Below, in pieces: positions 50,866 through 61,259 of a stretch of DNA of 64,000 nucleotides. A model generated the notes under the pieces. The model ran no database searches. It was given only the letters and a program-made list of their open reading frames with translations, and was not told where the DNA came from. The stretch comes from Actinomycetota bacterium (GTDB lineage: Bacteria > Actinomycetota > Geothermincolia > Geothermincolales > RBG-13-55-18): assembly GCA_030019255.1 (NCBI GenBank), contig JASEFK010000003.1:1-64000 (forward strand), read 5' to 3'. Both the position numbers and the translations under genes were made by a program. Position 1 is the first letter of the stretch; every line of letters begins with the position of its first letter.

Positions 50866-51819
50866 TCACTCTATCTCCACCCGGTAGTCCTCGATGATGG
50901 GGTTGGCCAGCAGGCGCTCGCACATCTCCCTGACACGCTCCTCGGCCTTGCCCTCATCCACTCCCTCCAGGCGCAGGGTGATGTACTTGCCGATGCGCAC
51001 GTCTTTCACCTCGTCGTAGCCCAAGGACTTGAGGGCGCCCAGGGCAGCCTGACCCGCGGGATCGAGAATCCCCTTCTTGGGAGATACGTAGACCGCGGCG
51101 GCGATGCCGGTCTTTTCCTCGCTTATCCGGCGCAGGACCTCGGCATAGGTCTCCTCCACCCTCCCCAGGTCCTTTCGAAAACGGTCCTTGTCCATGATCT
51201 CCCCCGTCTCCGCGTCCCACAACCGGCACACGTCGGGGCTGAACTCGTCCCCCAGAAGGAGCCTCCCTTCCCGCGTCCCGAACTCCAGCTTGAAATCGGC
51301 CAAGATGAGCCCGCGTGCCTCGAAGTAGGGGCGCAGGATCTCGTTCACCCGCAGGGCTATGGAGGTCATCTCGTCCAGTTGCTCGTCGCCGGCCAGCCCC
51401 AGCTCATGGATGTGCTCACGAGTCAGCATGGGATCGCCAAGCTCGTCGTTCTTGTAGTAGTACTCCACGATGGGGGCCTTCATCTCCGTGCGCTCCGGGT
51501 AGCCCAGGCGCTTGGCCAGGCTTCCGGCGGCGAAGTTGCGCACGATTATCTCCACCGGGATCATCTCCAGCCACCAGGTGAGGATCTGGTTATCGGAGAG
51601 GAGCTTGATGTGGTGGGTATGGATGCCATGTTTTTCCAGGTACCGGAAGATAATGTCCGACATCCGGGCGTTCACCTTGCCCTTCCCGGCGATGACCCCG
51701 CGCTTCTTGCCGTCGAAGGCGGTGGCCTCGTCCTTGAACTCGTGGATGACCTGGCCGGGCTGGTCGGTGGCATAGACCCTCTTGGCCTTGCCCTCGTAGA
51801 TGAGTTCCCGCTTTTCCAT
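50866..51819 (-). CDS. purC: PurC-PurS fusion: SAICAR synthase with FGAM synthase subunit PurS
   Basis: One continuous 317-residue frame holds two enzymes. Residues 1-235 are a standard PurC: KRELIYEGKAKRVYATD, FKDEATAFDGKKRGVIAGKG, VNARMSDIIFRYLEKHG, MIPVEIIVRNFAAGSLAKRLG, LADFKLEFG and LLGDEFSPDVCRLWD. Residues about 238-317 are a full PurS: AAAVYVSPKKGILDPAGQAALGALKSLGYDE, VRIGKYITLRLEG and MCERLLANPIIEDYRVEIE. The short junction is RRISEEKTG. PurC makes SAICAR; PurS bridges PurL and PurQ. ATG 51819 follows CGGAGAG. No separate purS is present in the cluster, which supports a functional fusion. Confidence 0.93.
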   Translation of the reverse strand: MEKRELIYEGKAKRVYATDQPGQVIHEFKDEATAFDGKKRGVIAGKGKVNARMSDIIFRYLEKHGIHTHHIKLLSDNQILTWWLEMIPVEIIVRNFAAGSLAKRLGYPERTEMKAPIVEYYYKNDELGDPMLTREHIHELGLAGDEQLDEMTSIALRVNEILRPYFEARGLILADFKLEFGTREGRLLLGDEFSPDVCRLWDAETGEIMDKDRFRKDLGRVEETYAEVLRRISEEKTGIAAAVYVSPKKGILDPAGQAALGALKSLGYDEVKDVRIGKYITLRLEGVDEGKAEERVREMCERLLANPIIEDYRVEIE

Positions 51820-51836
51820 GCTCACTCTCCGTTTCC

Positions 51837-53138
51837 TTAGATCACCAACTCCTCCAGGCGCTTGAAGATGCGCCCCAGGTTGCGCAGGTGGGAAGGGAGG
51901 TCGAAGCAGGCCTCGAGCTCCTCCCGGTCGAGATACCCGATGACCTCGGGGTCTTCCAGGAGCAGGGCAAGAAAATCCCTCCCCGTGGACCAGGACTGCA
52001 TGGCGTTGCGCTGCACCAGCGCGTAGGCTTCCTCCCGCGTCAGACCCTTCCTCACCAGGGCCAGAAGCACGCTCTCCGAGAAGACCAGGCCGCGGGTGAG
52101 CTCCAGGTTGCGGCGCATGTTCTCGGGGTAGAGGCTGAGACCGCGCATCACGCCGTGGAACTTCACCAGCATGTAGTGGAGCAGGGTGGTGGAATCGGGG
52201 ATGATTACCCGCTCCACCGAGGAGTGGGAGATGTCCCGCTCGTGCCACAGGGCCACGTTCTCCAGGGCCGCCAGGGCGTTGGACCTCAGGACCCTGGCCA
52301 GGCCGCAGATGCGCTCGCAGAGGATGGGGTTGCGCTTGTGGGGCATGGCGCTGGACCCCTTCTGCCCCCGCCGGAAGGGCTCCTCCGCCTCCCGGACCTC
52401 GGTGCGCTGCAGGCCCCGCACCTCCAGGGCGAACTTCTCCAGGCTGGCCCCGGTCACGGCCAGGGCCACCAGGTACTCGGCGTGGCGGTCCCTCTGCAGG
52501 ACCTGGGTGGAGACCTCCGCCGGTCGCAGTCCCAGCTTGCCGCACACGTACTCCTCCACCCAGGGGTCCAGGTGGGCGTAGGTGCCTACGGCGCCGGAGA
52601 TCTTGCCGTAGCTTATGACCTCCCGGGCGCGGCGCAGGCGCTGGATGTTCCTCGCCATCTCGAAGGCCCAAAGGGCCAGCTTCTGGCCGAAGACCATGGG
52701 CTCGGCATGCACGCCGTGGGTGCGCCCCACCATGACCATGTCCCGGCATTCCAACGCCTTGGACCTGAGCGTGGAAGTCAGGGCCACCGCCTCGTCCAGG
52801 ATGAGGTCCATGGCCTCCCGCATCTGGAGGGCCAGGCCGGTGTCCAGGATGTCGGAGGAGGTCATGCCGTAGTGGATGTAGCGGGAGGCCTCCCCCACGT
52901 TTTCGGCCACATTGGTGAGGAAGGCGATGACGTCGTGGTGGACGGTCTCCTCTATCTCCTTAACCCTGCGGGGATCGAAGGCCGCCCGGGCCCGTATCTC
53001 CTCCAGGGCCTCGCGGGGGACCTCCCCCCGTTCCACCCGCGCCTCCACGGCCAGGATCTCGATCTCCAGCCACTTGCGTAGCTTGTTCTCCTCGCTCCAG
53101 ACGGAGGCCATCTCGGGGAGGGTATAGCGTTCGATCAT
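51837..53138 (-). CDS. purB: Adenylosuccinate lyase
   Basis: A 433-residue lyase used twice in purine synthesis (SAICAR to AICAR, adenylosuccinate to AMP). MIERYTLPEMASVWSEENK at the start, HHDVIAFLTNVAENVGE, IHYGMTSSDILDTGLALQM, GRTHGVHAEPMVFG, and the fumarase-superfamily signature GSSAMPHKRNPILCERI. It lies 17 bases upstream of the purC-purS gene. An AGGAG directly before ATG 53138 overlaps the usual spacing, so initiation may be weak. Confidence 0.97.
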   Translation of the reverse strand: MIERYTLPEMASVWSEENKLRKWLEIEILAVEARVERGEVPREALEEIRARAAFDPRRVKEIEETVHHDVIAFLTNVAENVGEASRYIHYGMTSSDILDTGLALQMREAMDLILDEAVALTSTLRSKALECRDMVMVGRTHGVHAEPMVFGQKLALWAFEMARNIQRLRRAREVISYGKISGAVGTYAHLDPWVEEYVCGKLGLRPAEVSTQVLQRDRHAEYLVALAVTGASLEKFALEVRGLQRTEVREAEEPFRRGQKGSSAMPHKRNPILCERICGLARVLRSNALAALENVALWHERDISHSSVERVIIPDSTTLLHYMLVKFHGVMRGLSLYPENMRRNLELTRGLVFSESVLLALVRKGLTREEAYALVQRNAMQSWSTGRDFLALLLEDPEVIGYLDREELEACFDLPSHLRNLGRIFKRLEELVI

Positions 53139-53319
53139 CTCCTACCAGCCTTTTCCAAGTACGCCTTCCGAGCTTCCGGAAGATAGAAATCTTCCTCGAC
53201 TATATTATCCTGCCCCGTGGTGCTTTGTAACCGCCCTTCCGCCTCCATGTCCCGGGTGCCTTGCGCCGCAACCCCACCCCCCTCGTTCACGGCGGCGGCG
53301 TGCTTCCGCCCGAGCCTCG

Positions 53320-53778
53320 CTATCCTTTCGAGAGGCTGTCGCGATAGGAGCGCCAGGCCTCGGCCACCTCTTCGTATTTCAGGGCCAGAATGGAGCAGGC
53401 CAAAAGGGCAGCGTTCACGGCGTTGTCCACCGCCACCGAGGCCACCGGGACCCCCCGGGGCATCTGGACCACGGACAGCAGGGCGTCCAAGCCGCCCAGT
53501 CCACCGGAGGAGAGGGGCAGGCCGATGACCGGTAGGGTAGTGAGAGAGGCTACCACCCCGGGAAGGTGAGCGGCCATGCCCGCGGCAGCGATGAAGGCCT
53601 CCACCCCCCGCGAAGGGGCCTCCTCCCGGACGAACTCCCACAACCTGTCCGGCTGACGGTGGGCGGAGATGACTTCCCAGATCACCTCCACGCCCATCTT
53701 CTCCAGGGTCTCCGCCGCGGGACGCACCCGTTCGCGATCCGACTCCGAGCCCATGAGCAAAGCGACTACCGGTGCCAT
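53320..53778 (-). CDS. purE: N5-carboxyaminoimidazole ribonucleotide mutase (PurE)
   Basis: A 152-residue protein. Motifs: VALLMGSESDRERVRPAAETL, EVISAHRQPDRLWEF, FIAAAGMAAHLPGVVASLTTLPVIGLPLSS, and LLSVVQMPRGVPVASVAVDNAVNAALLACSILAL. The SAHR motif and overall pattern suit bacterial PurE. No purK partner is found in this cluster, so the enzyme either relies on a distant purK or uses AIR and CO2 directly. Confidence 0.94.
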   Translation of the reverse strand: MAPVVALLMGSESDRERVRPAAETLEKMGVEVIWEVISAHRQPDRLWEFVREEAPSRGVEAFIAAAGMAAHLPGVVASLTTLPVIGLPLSSGGLGGLDALLSVVQMPRGVPVASVAVDNAVNAALLACSILALKYEEVAEAWRSYRDSLSKG

Positions 53779-53943
53779 CTCAAGTCAGACCTCCAACTCT
53801 TTCAGATCTGCGCCACTGCCGTAAAGCCGGCCCTCCGTACCAAACATCACAGTCATGCGCCGCCGCCGCAAGACCGTCCTTCCGCATCGTCCCTTCCGCG
53901 TCGTCCCCCAGCGAGGATGCGCGCCCGACCCGGGGCCGCCGCC

Positions 53944-55221
53944 TCAGGCGCTCTCCACCGCCCGCAGGGCGATGTCCCTCCGGTAATAGATATCCGTGAA
54001 GCTTATCCTCTCCACCGCCCGGTAAGCCCTCTCCCTGGCCTCCTGGAAATCCTTTCCAAGAGCGCTCACGTTAAGCACCCGGCCGCCGGCGGTGAGCACC
54101 TCCCCGCCCTCCCCCCGCCGGGTCCCGGCGTGGAAGACCACTACCCCGTCCAGGGAACCGGCCTCCTCCAGGCCGGAGACGGGATAACCCGTCCGGTAAT
54201 CACCCGGGTACCCTCCCGAGGCCACCACCACGGTCACGCAGGCCTCGTCCCTCCATTTCAGCTCCACCTCCGGGAGGCGCCCCTCCAGGACGGCCAGCAT
54301 GGCGGGGACGATGTCGCTCTCCAGCCTGGGGAGCACTGCCTGGGTCTCCGGGTCGCCGAAGCGCACGTTGAACTCCAGCACCTTGGGCCCTTCCCGGGTG
54401 AGGATGAGGCCGGCGTAGAGAATGCCCCGGTAATGGATGCCCCTTCCCGCCAGGGCTTTCGCCGTGGGGCGCAGTATATCCTCCACCACGCGGCGGTAGT
54501 CCTCGGCGGTCATCACCGGAACCGGGGAATAAGACCCCATGCCCCCGGTGTTGGGACCGGTATCCCCGTCCCCCACCCGCTTGTAATCCTGGGCCGGGGC
54601 CAGGGGCAGGATGTCCTCCCCGTCCACCAGGGTGAGCACGGAGACCTCCTGGCCCTCCAGGTACTCCTCGATGAGCACCTTCTTCCCCGCCTCCCCGAAG
54701 CGCCCCTCGAGGAAGCAGGCTTTGAGAGCCTCGTAGGCCGCCCGGTCGTCCCGGGCTATCACTACCCCCTTACCCGCGGCCAGGCCGTCCGCCTTGACCA
54801 CGTAGGGCGGGCTTCCTTTCCGCACGCACTCCACCGCCGCGTCGTAATCGGTGAACACTTCCGCGGAACCAGTGGGGACCCCGGCCTCCTGCATGAGGCG
54901 CTTAGCGAAGTGCTTGCTCCCCTCCATCTGGGCTGCCTCCCGCCCGGGACCGAACACGGAGAGGCCCCGCTTCTCGAAGACGTCAGCGATGCCCGCCACC
55001 AGGGGCGCCTCCGGGCCCACCACGGTGAGTTCGATCCTCTCCCGCTCGGCGAAAGCGGCCAGGGCCTCCAGGTCCTCGGCCTTGATGTCCACGCAGGTGC
55101 CCAGCTCGGCCATCCCCGCGTTGCCGGGAGCGCAGAACAATTCATCGATCAGCGGCGACCGAGCTATCTTCCAGGCCAAGGCATGCTCCCGCCCGCCGCT
55201 TCCCACCACCATGACCTTCAT
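53944..55221 (-). CDS. purD: Phosphoribosylamine--glycine ligase
   Basis: A 425-residue ATP-grasp ligase, second step of the pathway. VMVVGSGGREHALAWKIARS at the start, VVGPEAPLVAGIADVFEKRGL, FGPGREAAQMEGSKHFAKRLM, VVKADGLAAGKGVVIA, LIEEYLEGQEVSVLTLVDG, DYKRVGDGDTGPNTGGMGSYSP, and LEFNVRFGDPETQAVLPRL are intact. CGGAGGAGG precedes the ATG. Full length. Confidence 0.97.
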   Translation of the reverse strand: MKVMVVGSGGREHALAWKIARSPLIDELFCAPGNAGMAELGTCVDIKAEDLEALAAFAERERIELTVVGPEAPLVAGIADVFEKRGLSVFGPGREAAQMEGSKHFAKRLMQEAGVPTGSAEVFTDYDAAVECVRKGSPPYVVKADGLAAGKGVVIARDDRAAYEALKACFLEGRFGEAGKKVLIEEYLEGQEVSVLTLVDGEDILPLAPAQDYKRVGDGDTGPNTGGMGSYSPVPVMTAEDYRRVVEDILRPTAKALAGRGIHYRGILYAGLILTREGPKVLEFNVRFGDPETQAVLPRLESDIVPAMLAVLEGRLPEVELKWRDEACVTVVVASGGYPGDYRTGYPVSGLEEAGSLDGVVVFHAGTRRGEGGEVLTAGGRVLNVSALGKDFQEARERAYRAVERISFTDIYYRRDIALRAVESA

Positions 55222-55549
55222 GGACTACCTCCTCCGGTCATCCCCCAAACCCCTGATGGGGCGTTATGCCTCTCGAACATCGGGGTTAAGTCGCCCTTGT
55301 TGTTAAATCCCTCCGGCGCATCCCCCTTACGGTTGAGGCCATCTCATGCACAAAGAAATAATATTCATCCCGTCATGATCGTCCGGAAAATTACCCTTAA
55401 AGATCGGGAGAACTACTCCTATGAAGCCTCACCTCCATTCTCGCCCGCCTGTATACCGCTCGCTCCCACCCGCCGCCTACCGCGGGGCCAGCGGCGCGAA
55501 CTTCAATCCCTATTTTAAGGGGGGCAGTGACAAGTAGACGGGGTACAGA

Positions 55550-55655
55550 GGCAAAGCTATAGAGGGCGGATACGAGCACTTGAAATGGACGGAAGTGCAT
55601 TACCGGAAGAGATAACCGGGACAGGGGCGAAACTATAGAGGGCGGATACGAGCAC
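55550..55655. repeat. 30-bp direct repeat
   Basis: 55550-55579 and 55626-55655 differ at two positions (GGCAAAGCTATAGAGGGCGG versus GGCGAAACTATAGAGGGCGG, both followed by ATACGAGCAC). They are 76 bases apart in the 447-base purD-purA gap, which holds no gene. Confidence 0.8.
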
Positions 55656-55668
55656 GGATGGCCGGAAC

Positions 55669-57066
<1,398 letters not shown>

Positions 57067-57169
57067 TTATAGCACCCTGAAGAAGCGGTTTTCTAATCAG
57101 CGAATGGCCTTCTCACCCCGAGGGGTTCGAGGCCGGCGCCCGTAGAGACATGTCTCTCCTTTCGCGAAC

Positions 57170-57392
57170 GCGGCGTGATCCGCCTTCCCCTTCTCCCCGC
57201 AAGACCGTCGGGAACCCGGGGACCCGTCCGGAAGCCGGGAAGCCGGGTCCAAGAAGGGGGGGAGAAGATCCGGCAAGCGCATGGCCGCTTCCTCCGAGAA
57301 GCGCGGCGTGATCCGCCTTCCCCCTTCTCCCCGCAAGACCGTCGAGAACCCGGGGACCCGTCCGGAAGCCGGGAAGCCGGGTCCAAGAAGAG
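57170..57392. repeat. 89-bp direct repeat
   Basis: 57170-57258 and 57303-57392 are almost identical, differing by one inserted C and two or three substitutions. Both begin GCGGCGTGATCCGCCTTCCC and end GAAGCCGGGTCCAAGAAG. A 44-base segment separates them. They lie between the broken purC and purA; nothing coding is recognisable here. Confidence 0.9.
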
Positions 57393-57456
57393 GAATATTC
57401 TGGAAGCTGATGCCCCGCACCGCCGGGGTGGAGGTGCGAGGCACACCGAGCGCCGC

Positions 57457-58484
57457 CTACTTCCCGAGCCACTCCCCCAAATCGGCGAGGATATCCTCGA
57501 GCGGGGGCGCATTGAAGAAGCGCTTCCCGGTGATGCCGTTGCAACAGCCCTGGTAAAGCAGGGAGATAAGCTCCTTCAACCTTCCGGGTAGAGGGGGAGG
57601 CGCCTGTCTTACCAGGCTTTTCCATTCCAGCCGGTTAGCCTTCTTTGCCGCCTCGACCTCCCTGCTCCAATCCGTCCTGCGGTAGAAGATCCTGGCGATC
57701 TACTTACTTACCGGCATTCCCCGGTACTCGAACCGGCACTCGTCCGGCGTTCCCAGGACGTCCACCAGCATGAGCCTCCGGTTCTCGTCGAAGGAAAACT
57801 CCACCTTGCCGTCCTGGTTTACCAGTCCCAGGGCTGCACGGTGCGTGAGATGAGGTCGTTGATGCGCAGGGTGGCCTCCCGCAACGCCTGGAGCTCCTCG
57901 CTCGATAGCCCGGAGATCTCCCGCGCCTCCTCCCACCCCAGGTAGCGGTCGGTTGCCTCCAGCTTGGTGGACACGTCGAGAAGGGGACGTTCCAGTTGTT
58001 CATCCGGGGCGGGGAGCGCCTCCAACCTCAGCCCCTCGAGGCGCAAGCTCCCCTCTTCCAGGCGTCGGAAGACGCTGGATCCCTCCGGGAGAGAGTTGCG
58101 GTAAATCACCTCCAGAAGGATGAGGAAGTTGCCCCTCTCCCCTCGATATACGGAGTAATCATAGGCATCTCCGGCCGTGCCGGGCCTGATCACCCGGACC
58201 AGTTTCACCTCCATGGTGTCCACCGGGCCATCGAGATCGGCCAGGCGGCGTGCCTTTCCATCCCGTCCCACCACCCCGAGGTAGTGGGTGGCCATCCCCA
58301 TCTCCTCGAGCCTCTCGAAAAAATAGGCCCCCATGAGGCATAAGGCAGCGCCCTTGCCCTCGATGTGGTCCGGCATTTCTCCCCAATCGAAAGCCGAGCA
58401 ACGGTCGGAGAAGTGAAATCTCCCCCGTCCCGCCCTGTCCTCGGAGGGAACTTCCAGCACCTCCAGGTCCTTGACGCTCCCCAC
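57457..58484 (-). pseudogene. purC: Second SAICAR synthase (long form), broken
   Basis: From GTG 58484 (GGGAGGATGGGG ahead) the frame reads GSVKDLEVLEVPSEDRAGRGRFHFSDRCSAFDWGEMPDHIEGKG when joined, the start of the roughly 340-residue long-form SAICAR synthase found in some archaea and bacteria. It is intact to PWDW, where a stop comes at 57819. One missing G in a GGG run near 57830 explains this: the next frame resumes with GLVNQDGKVEFSFDENRRLMLVDVLGTPDE and runs to GMPVSK, where TAG (57702-57704) replaces an expected Glu codon. It then continues IARIFYRRTDWSREVEAAKKAN to EWLGK and a final stop at 57457. Total span equals a full-length gene. The PurC-PurS fusion downstream makes it redundant. 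Confidence 0.85.
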
Positions 58485-58514
58485 TTTACCCCATCCTCCC
58501 TTTCCATCATTCCC

Positions 58515-59894
58515 TCAATCCCGGTACCCGGCGAGGATGGAGCGCGCGGCCACCACCCCGGAGGCGGAGGCCTGCACCAGTCCGCGGGTTATCCCCGCCC
58601 CGTCCCCCACAGCGTAAAGGCCTTGTATCTCCGTCTGGAGATCCTTTCCCAGGTGGAGGCGGGAGGAATAGAACTTGACCTCCACGCCGTAGAGCAGGGT
58701 GTCCCGCGTGTGGAGCCCCGGGCAAAGCCTGTCCAGGGCCTCGAGCATCTCCAGGATGTCGGAGATGTAGCGGTAGGGCAGGGCGAAGCTCAGATCCCCC
58801 GGCGTGGCATCGGGAAGGGTGGGCCGGATCGTGGAGCGGGCGATGCGCCGCGCCGTGGAGCGGCGCCCGGCGAGGAGGTCCCCCAGACGCTGCACCAGGA
58901 TGCCCTCCCCCAGGAGGTTGGCCAGGCGGGCGATGTACTTGCCGTAGGCGATGGGCTCCCGGAAGGGCTCGGTGAAGGTGGTGCTCACCAGGAGGGCGAA
59001 GTTGGTGTTCTCCGTGCGCCGCTCGGCGTAGGAATGGCCATTCACGGTGAGCACGTCCCCGTAGCGCTCCACGCACACCTCCCCATAGGGGTTCATGCAG
59101 AAGACGCGCACCCGGTCCTCGAAGCGACGGGAGAAGTAATGTATCTTGGGCTCGTAGAGGTCGTTGGTAAGGGGCTCCAGCACCGGGGCAGGGACCTCCA
59201 CCCGTAGGCCGATGTCCACCTGGTTGTTCTGGGACCCCACTCCCAGCCTGCCCATCTCCTCCACCAGCCAGTCGGCCCCCTCCCTGCCCGGGGCCACGAT
59301 GACGTGGGGGGCGCGTATCTCCTCGCCGGAGGCGGTGCGCACGCCTTCCGCCCTCCCCCTGTCGGCCAGGATGGTCTCCACCGCGGTGCCGGTCTCGATG
59401 TCCACCTTGTCCTGGAGGAAGGCGTGGACGTCCACCAGCAGGCGGCGGCAGTACTCCGTCCCCAGGTGGCGGAAGGGACAGGGGGTGAGCACCAGGTTGT
59501 GGAGGACCGCCCGGCGGCGCCAATCCTCCACCTTCTCCGGGTCGTCCCCGTAGGTTTCCCTCGGGGCGCCGAACTCCAGGTAGAGCCGGTCCACGTGCTG
59601 GATTAGGTCGCGCAGCATGCGCGTGCCCACGTACTCCTGGAGCCAACCCCCCACCTCCGGTGAGAGGGAGAGCTTCCCGTCGCTGAAGGCTCCCGCCCCT
59701 CCCCAGCCGCTGGTGATGGCGCAGGTGCGGCACCGGCGGCACTTCCCCACCCGGGCCGGGCATTTTCTCTCCTCGATGTCCGGCCCCTTCTCCAGCATGA
59801 GCACCCGCAGGCCGTCCCGCTTGACCAGCTCCAGGGCGGCGAAGATGCCCGCCGGGCCGGCCCCCACGATGATCACGTCGTAATCTTTTTTCAT
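58515..59894 (-). CDS. FAD-dependent dehydrogenase (NAD(P)/FAD oxidoreductase)
   Basis: A 459-residue flavoprotein with an N-terminal Rossmann motif DVIIVGAGPAGIFAALELVKRDG, a cysteine-rich segment KCPARVGKCRRCRTCAITSGWGGAGAFSDGKL, and a closing FAD motif LYAVGDGAGITRGLVQASASGV. It fits the uncharacterised FAD-dependent dehydrogenase group COG2509. The substrate is unknown. AGAAGGGC precedes the ATG. It ends 30 bases before the broken purC but has no evident purine role. Confidence 0.85.
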   Translation of the reverse strand: MKKDYDVIIVGAGPAGIFAALELVKRDGLRVLMLEKGPDIEERKCPARVGKCRRCRTCAITSGWGGAGAFSDGKLSLSPEVGGWLQEYVGTRMLRDLIQHVDRLYLEFGAPRETYGDDPEKVEDWRRRAVLHNLVLTPCPFRHLGTEYCRRLLVDVHAFLQDKVDIETGTAVETILADRGRAEGVRTASGEEIRAPHVIVAPGREGADWLVEEMGRLGVGSQNNQVDIGLRVEVPAPVLEPLTNDLYEPKIHYFSRRFEDRVRVFCMNPYGEVCVERYGDVLTVNGHSYAERRTENTNFALLVSTTFTEPFREPIAYGKYIARLANLLGEGILVQRLGDLLAGRRSTARRIARSTIRPTLPDATPGDLSFALPYRYISDILEMLEALDRLCPGLHTRDTLLYGVEVKFYSSRLHLGKDLQTEIQGLYAVGDGAGITRGLVQASASGVVAARSILAGYRD

Positions 59895-60429
59895 GCCCTT
59901 CTCCCGACGTCCTGCCGAAAACGACCGTCCACCACTGGGTCATCCCCGAAAGTGGTGCGACCGCCGTCGTCCCTTTATTCCTTCGTCCTCCGTGGGTGCG
60001 GCCATTAGACTAACCGCCCCATCGAGGGGCAGCCCAGGCTTAGGTTCTTCGTGTTGCCGACTGGCCCGCGCGCTTTCTTTTGCCCCGTGTTGCCGACCTG
60101 CCCCCGCGCTTTTCGTTCATCCCGTGCCCCACCCGCCCTATTTCTCAACCTTCCCCACGAGGCCCACATTCCGCGTGCCGTCCGTCTTCCCCGTGTTCTT
60201 CATTCCCGTACCAGCCCCTTCGCCGCTTCCCGCCACCATGATTATATTCTCCATCCCCTGGGCCGATGGCTCTCCTTCTTCTTATTCTCCATCCACTGGA
60301 GCGATGGCTGTCCTTCCCCTCATTCCCCGTCCCTGGAGCCAAAGCCCTTCTACCTTCCGGCTCTTTCCCGTAAAATCGACCATGCCGGGAAATCCAGGAA
60401 CCCTGAACGGAGTCACAGGTAACCGGGTG
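59895..60429. other. 535-base gap with short doubled segments
   Basis: No gene recognised. The + strand is pyrimidine-rich. Short direct duplications are visible, for example CGTGTTGCCGAC at about 60050 and 60089, and TATTCTCCATCC...CGATGGCT at about 60243 and 60281. Confidence 0.5.
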
Positions 60430-60651
60430 ATGGAGATGATCATCATCCCCTTCTGGATGCATGACCGCCTGGAGCAGGAGAAGGTCGGAGAGAAGGAGAG
60501 CTTCTGCCCTGCCTGCGACCGCCCGGTCACCTTCTCCGTGGTGCGCATGCGCCGCAAGAGGATGCTCTTCTCGGTGTTCAACGTCTCCACGAAGGACCTG
60601 GGCACCTTCCTGGTCTGCCCCTCCTGCGGCGGCACTTACCCCACCCGTTGA
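60430..60651 (+). CDS. Small zinc-ribbon protein
   Basis: A 73-residue protein. It begins MEMIIIPFWMHDRLEQEKVGEK and has two CxxC knuckles, SFCPACDRPVTF and FLVCPSCGGTYPTR, about 40 residues apart, with a basic centre (VRMRRKRMLF). A single treble-clef or ribbon zinc site is expected. ATG 60430 is taken; the frame is open far upstream but loses protein-like character there. Function unknown. Confidence 0.65.
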   Translation: MEMIIIPFWMHDRLEQEKVGEKESFCPACDRPVTFSVVRMRRKRMLFSVFNVSTKDLGTFLVCPSCGGTYPTR

Positions 60652-60656
60652 TTTTC

Positions 60657-60722
60657 GGGGGGTCAGTCCCTTTCCTTTCCTCTGGCAAGATTCGGGGTTA
60701 ATCCCTTTTCCTTTCTGCACCT
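60657..60722. repeat. Two REP-like copies
   Basis: GGTCAGTCCCTTTCCTTTCC (from 60661) and GGTTAATCCCTTTTCCTTTC (from 60696) are imperfect copies, each followed by CTCTGGCAAG or TGCACCTGGT. A related AATCAGTCCCTTTCCCTGCC occurs at about 9774. Confidence 0.5.
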
Positions 60723-61084
60723 GGTACGATCCTGGACAGCCCAGCAGCTCATCTTGCGCGGAAAGCTCCCCATGCATTATCCCCATGCATTATCCGCATG
60801 AATTATATTTTTCCCACAACCTACCCGCGTATGGACCCACTGAATCGGCCGCGGCTTCCTTACTTGGGCTCTTCGTAGAGGTTGGTTTTGCGGAGGTAAG
60901 CGAGACCTCTGCCCATCGGCCCCCGAAATAAGGACCCTTCAGGAGGCCAGGGTTTTGCCACGGCGAGCCTTCCTCTCCTGTCCTTTTTCTTTCGACAGGG
61001 CTTCTTGGAGGTGAGCAACACGATTAACCCCGGCCATCCCCGAAGAAAAAGGGCGGCAAGACCGCTGCCCGTCCGCCCCTTATC

Positions 61085-61124
61085 CCATATACCCCCAGGA
61101 GTATCAAAATTCAAGACCTGACCC
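61085..61124. repeat. Palindrome-containing dispersed repeat, copy A
   Basis: Reads ATACCCCCAGGAGTAT followed by CAAAATTCAAGACCTGACCC. Copies B (61218-61258) and C (63131-63170) share the same layout: an imperfect palindrome of type ATACCCC..GGGGTAT then CAAATTTCAA, then CCTG and CCC. REP-like. Confidence 0.8.
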
Positions 61125-61130
61125 CATTTG

Positions 61131-61170
61131 ATACCACCAACGTCATCGCGAGGAGCGGAGCGACGAAGCG
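61131..61170. repeat. Partial GTCATTGCGAG element
   Basis: GTCATCGCGAGGAGCGGAGC followed by GACGAAGCGATTCCCTCCGG matches the left half of the inverted repeat at 47330-47419. The right half is absent. Confidence 0.65.
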
Positions 61171-61217
61171 ATTCCCTCCGGATTCCCCGACAAAAGGACG
61201 ATGGTGTAAAGCATGAT

Positions 61218-61258
61218 CATATATCCCTAGGGGTATCAAATTTCAACGGCCTGGCCCC
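61218..61258. repeat. Palindrome-containing dispersed repeat, copy B
   Basis: Reads ATATCCCTAGGGGTAT then CAAATTTCAACGGCCTGGCC. It ends one base before the stop of the MBL-fold gene. Confidence 0.8.
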
Positions 61259-61259
61259 G

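Noticed and set aside
51820-52749. Upstream extension of the PurC-PurS frame
   Set aside because: It is a shadow of purB; the real start at 51819 has a ribosome site and matches PurC N-termini.
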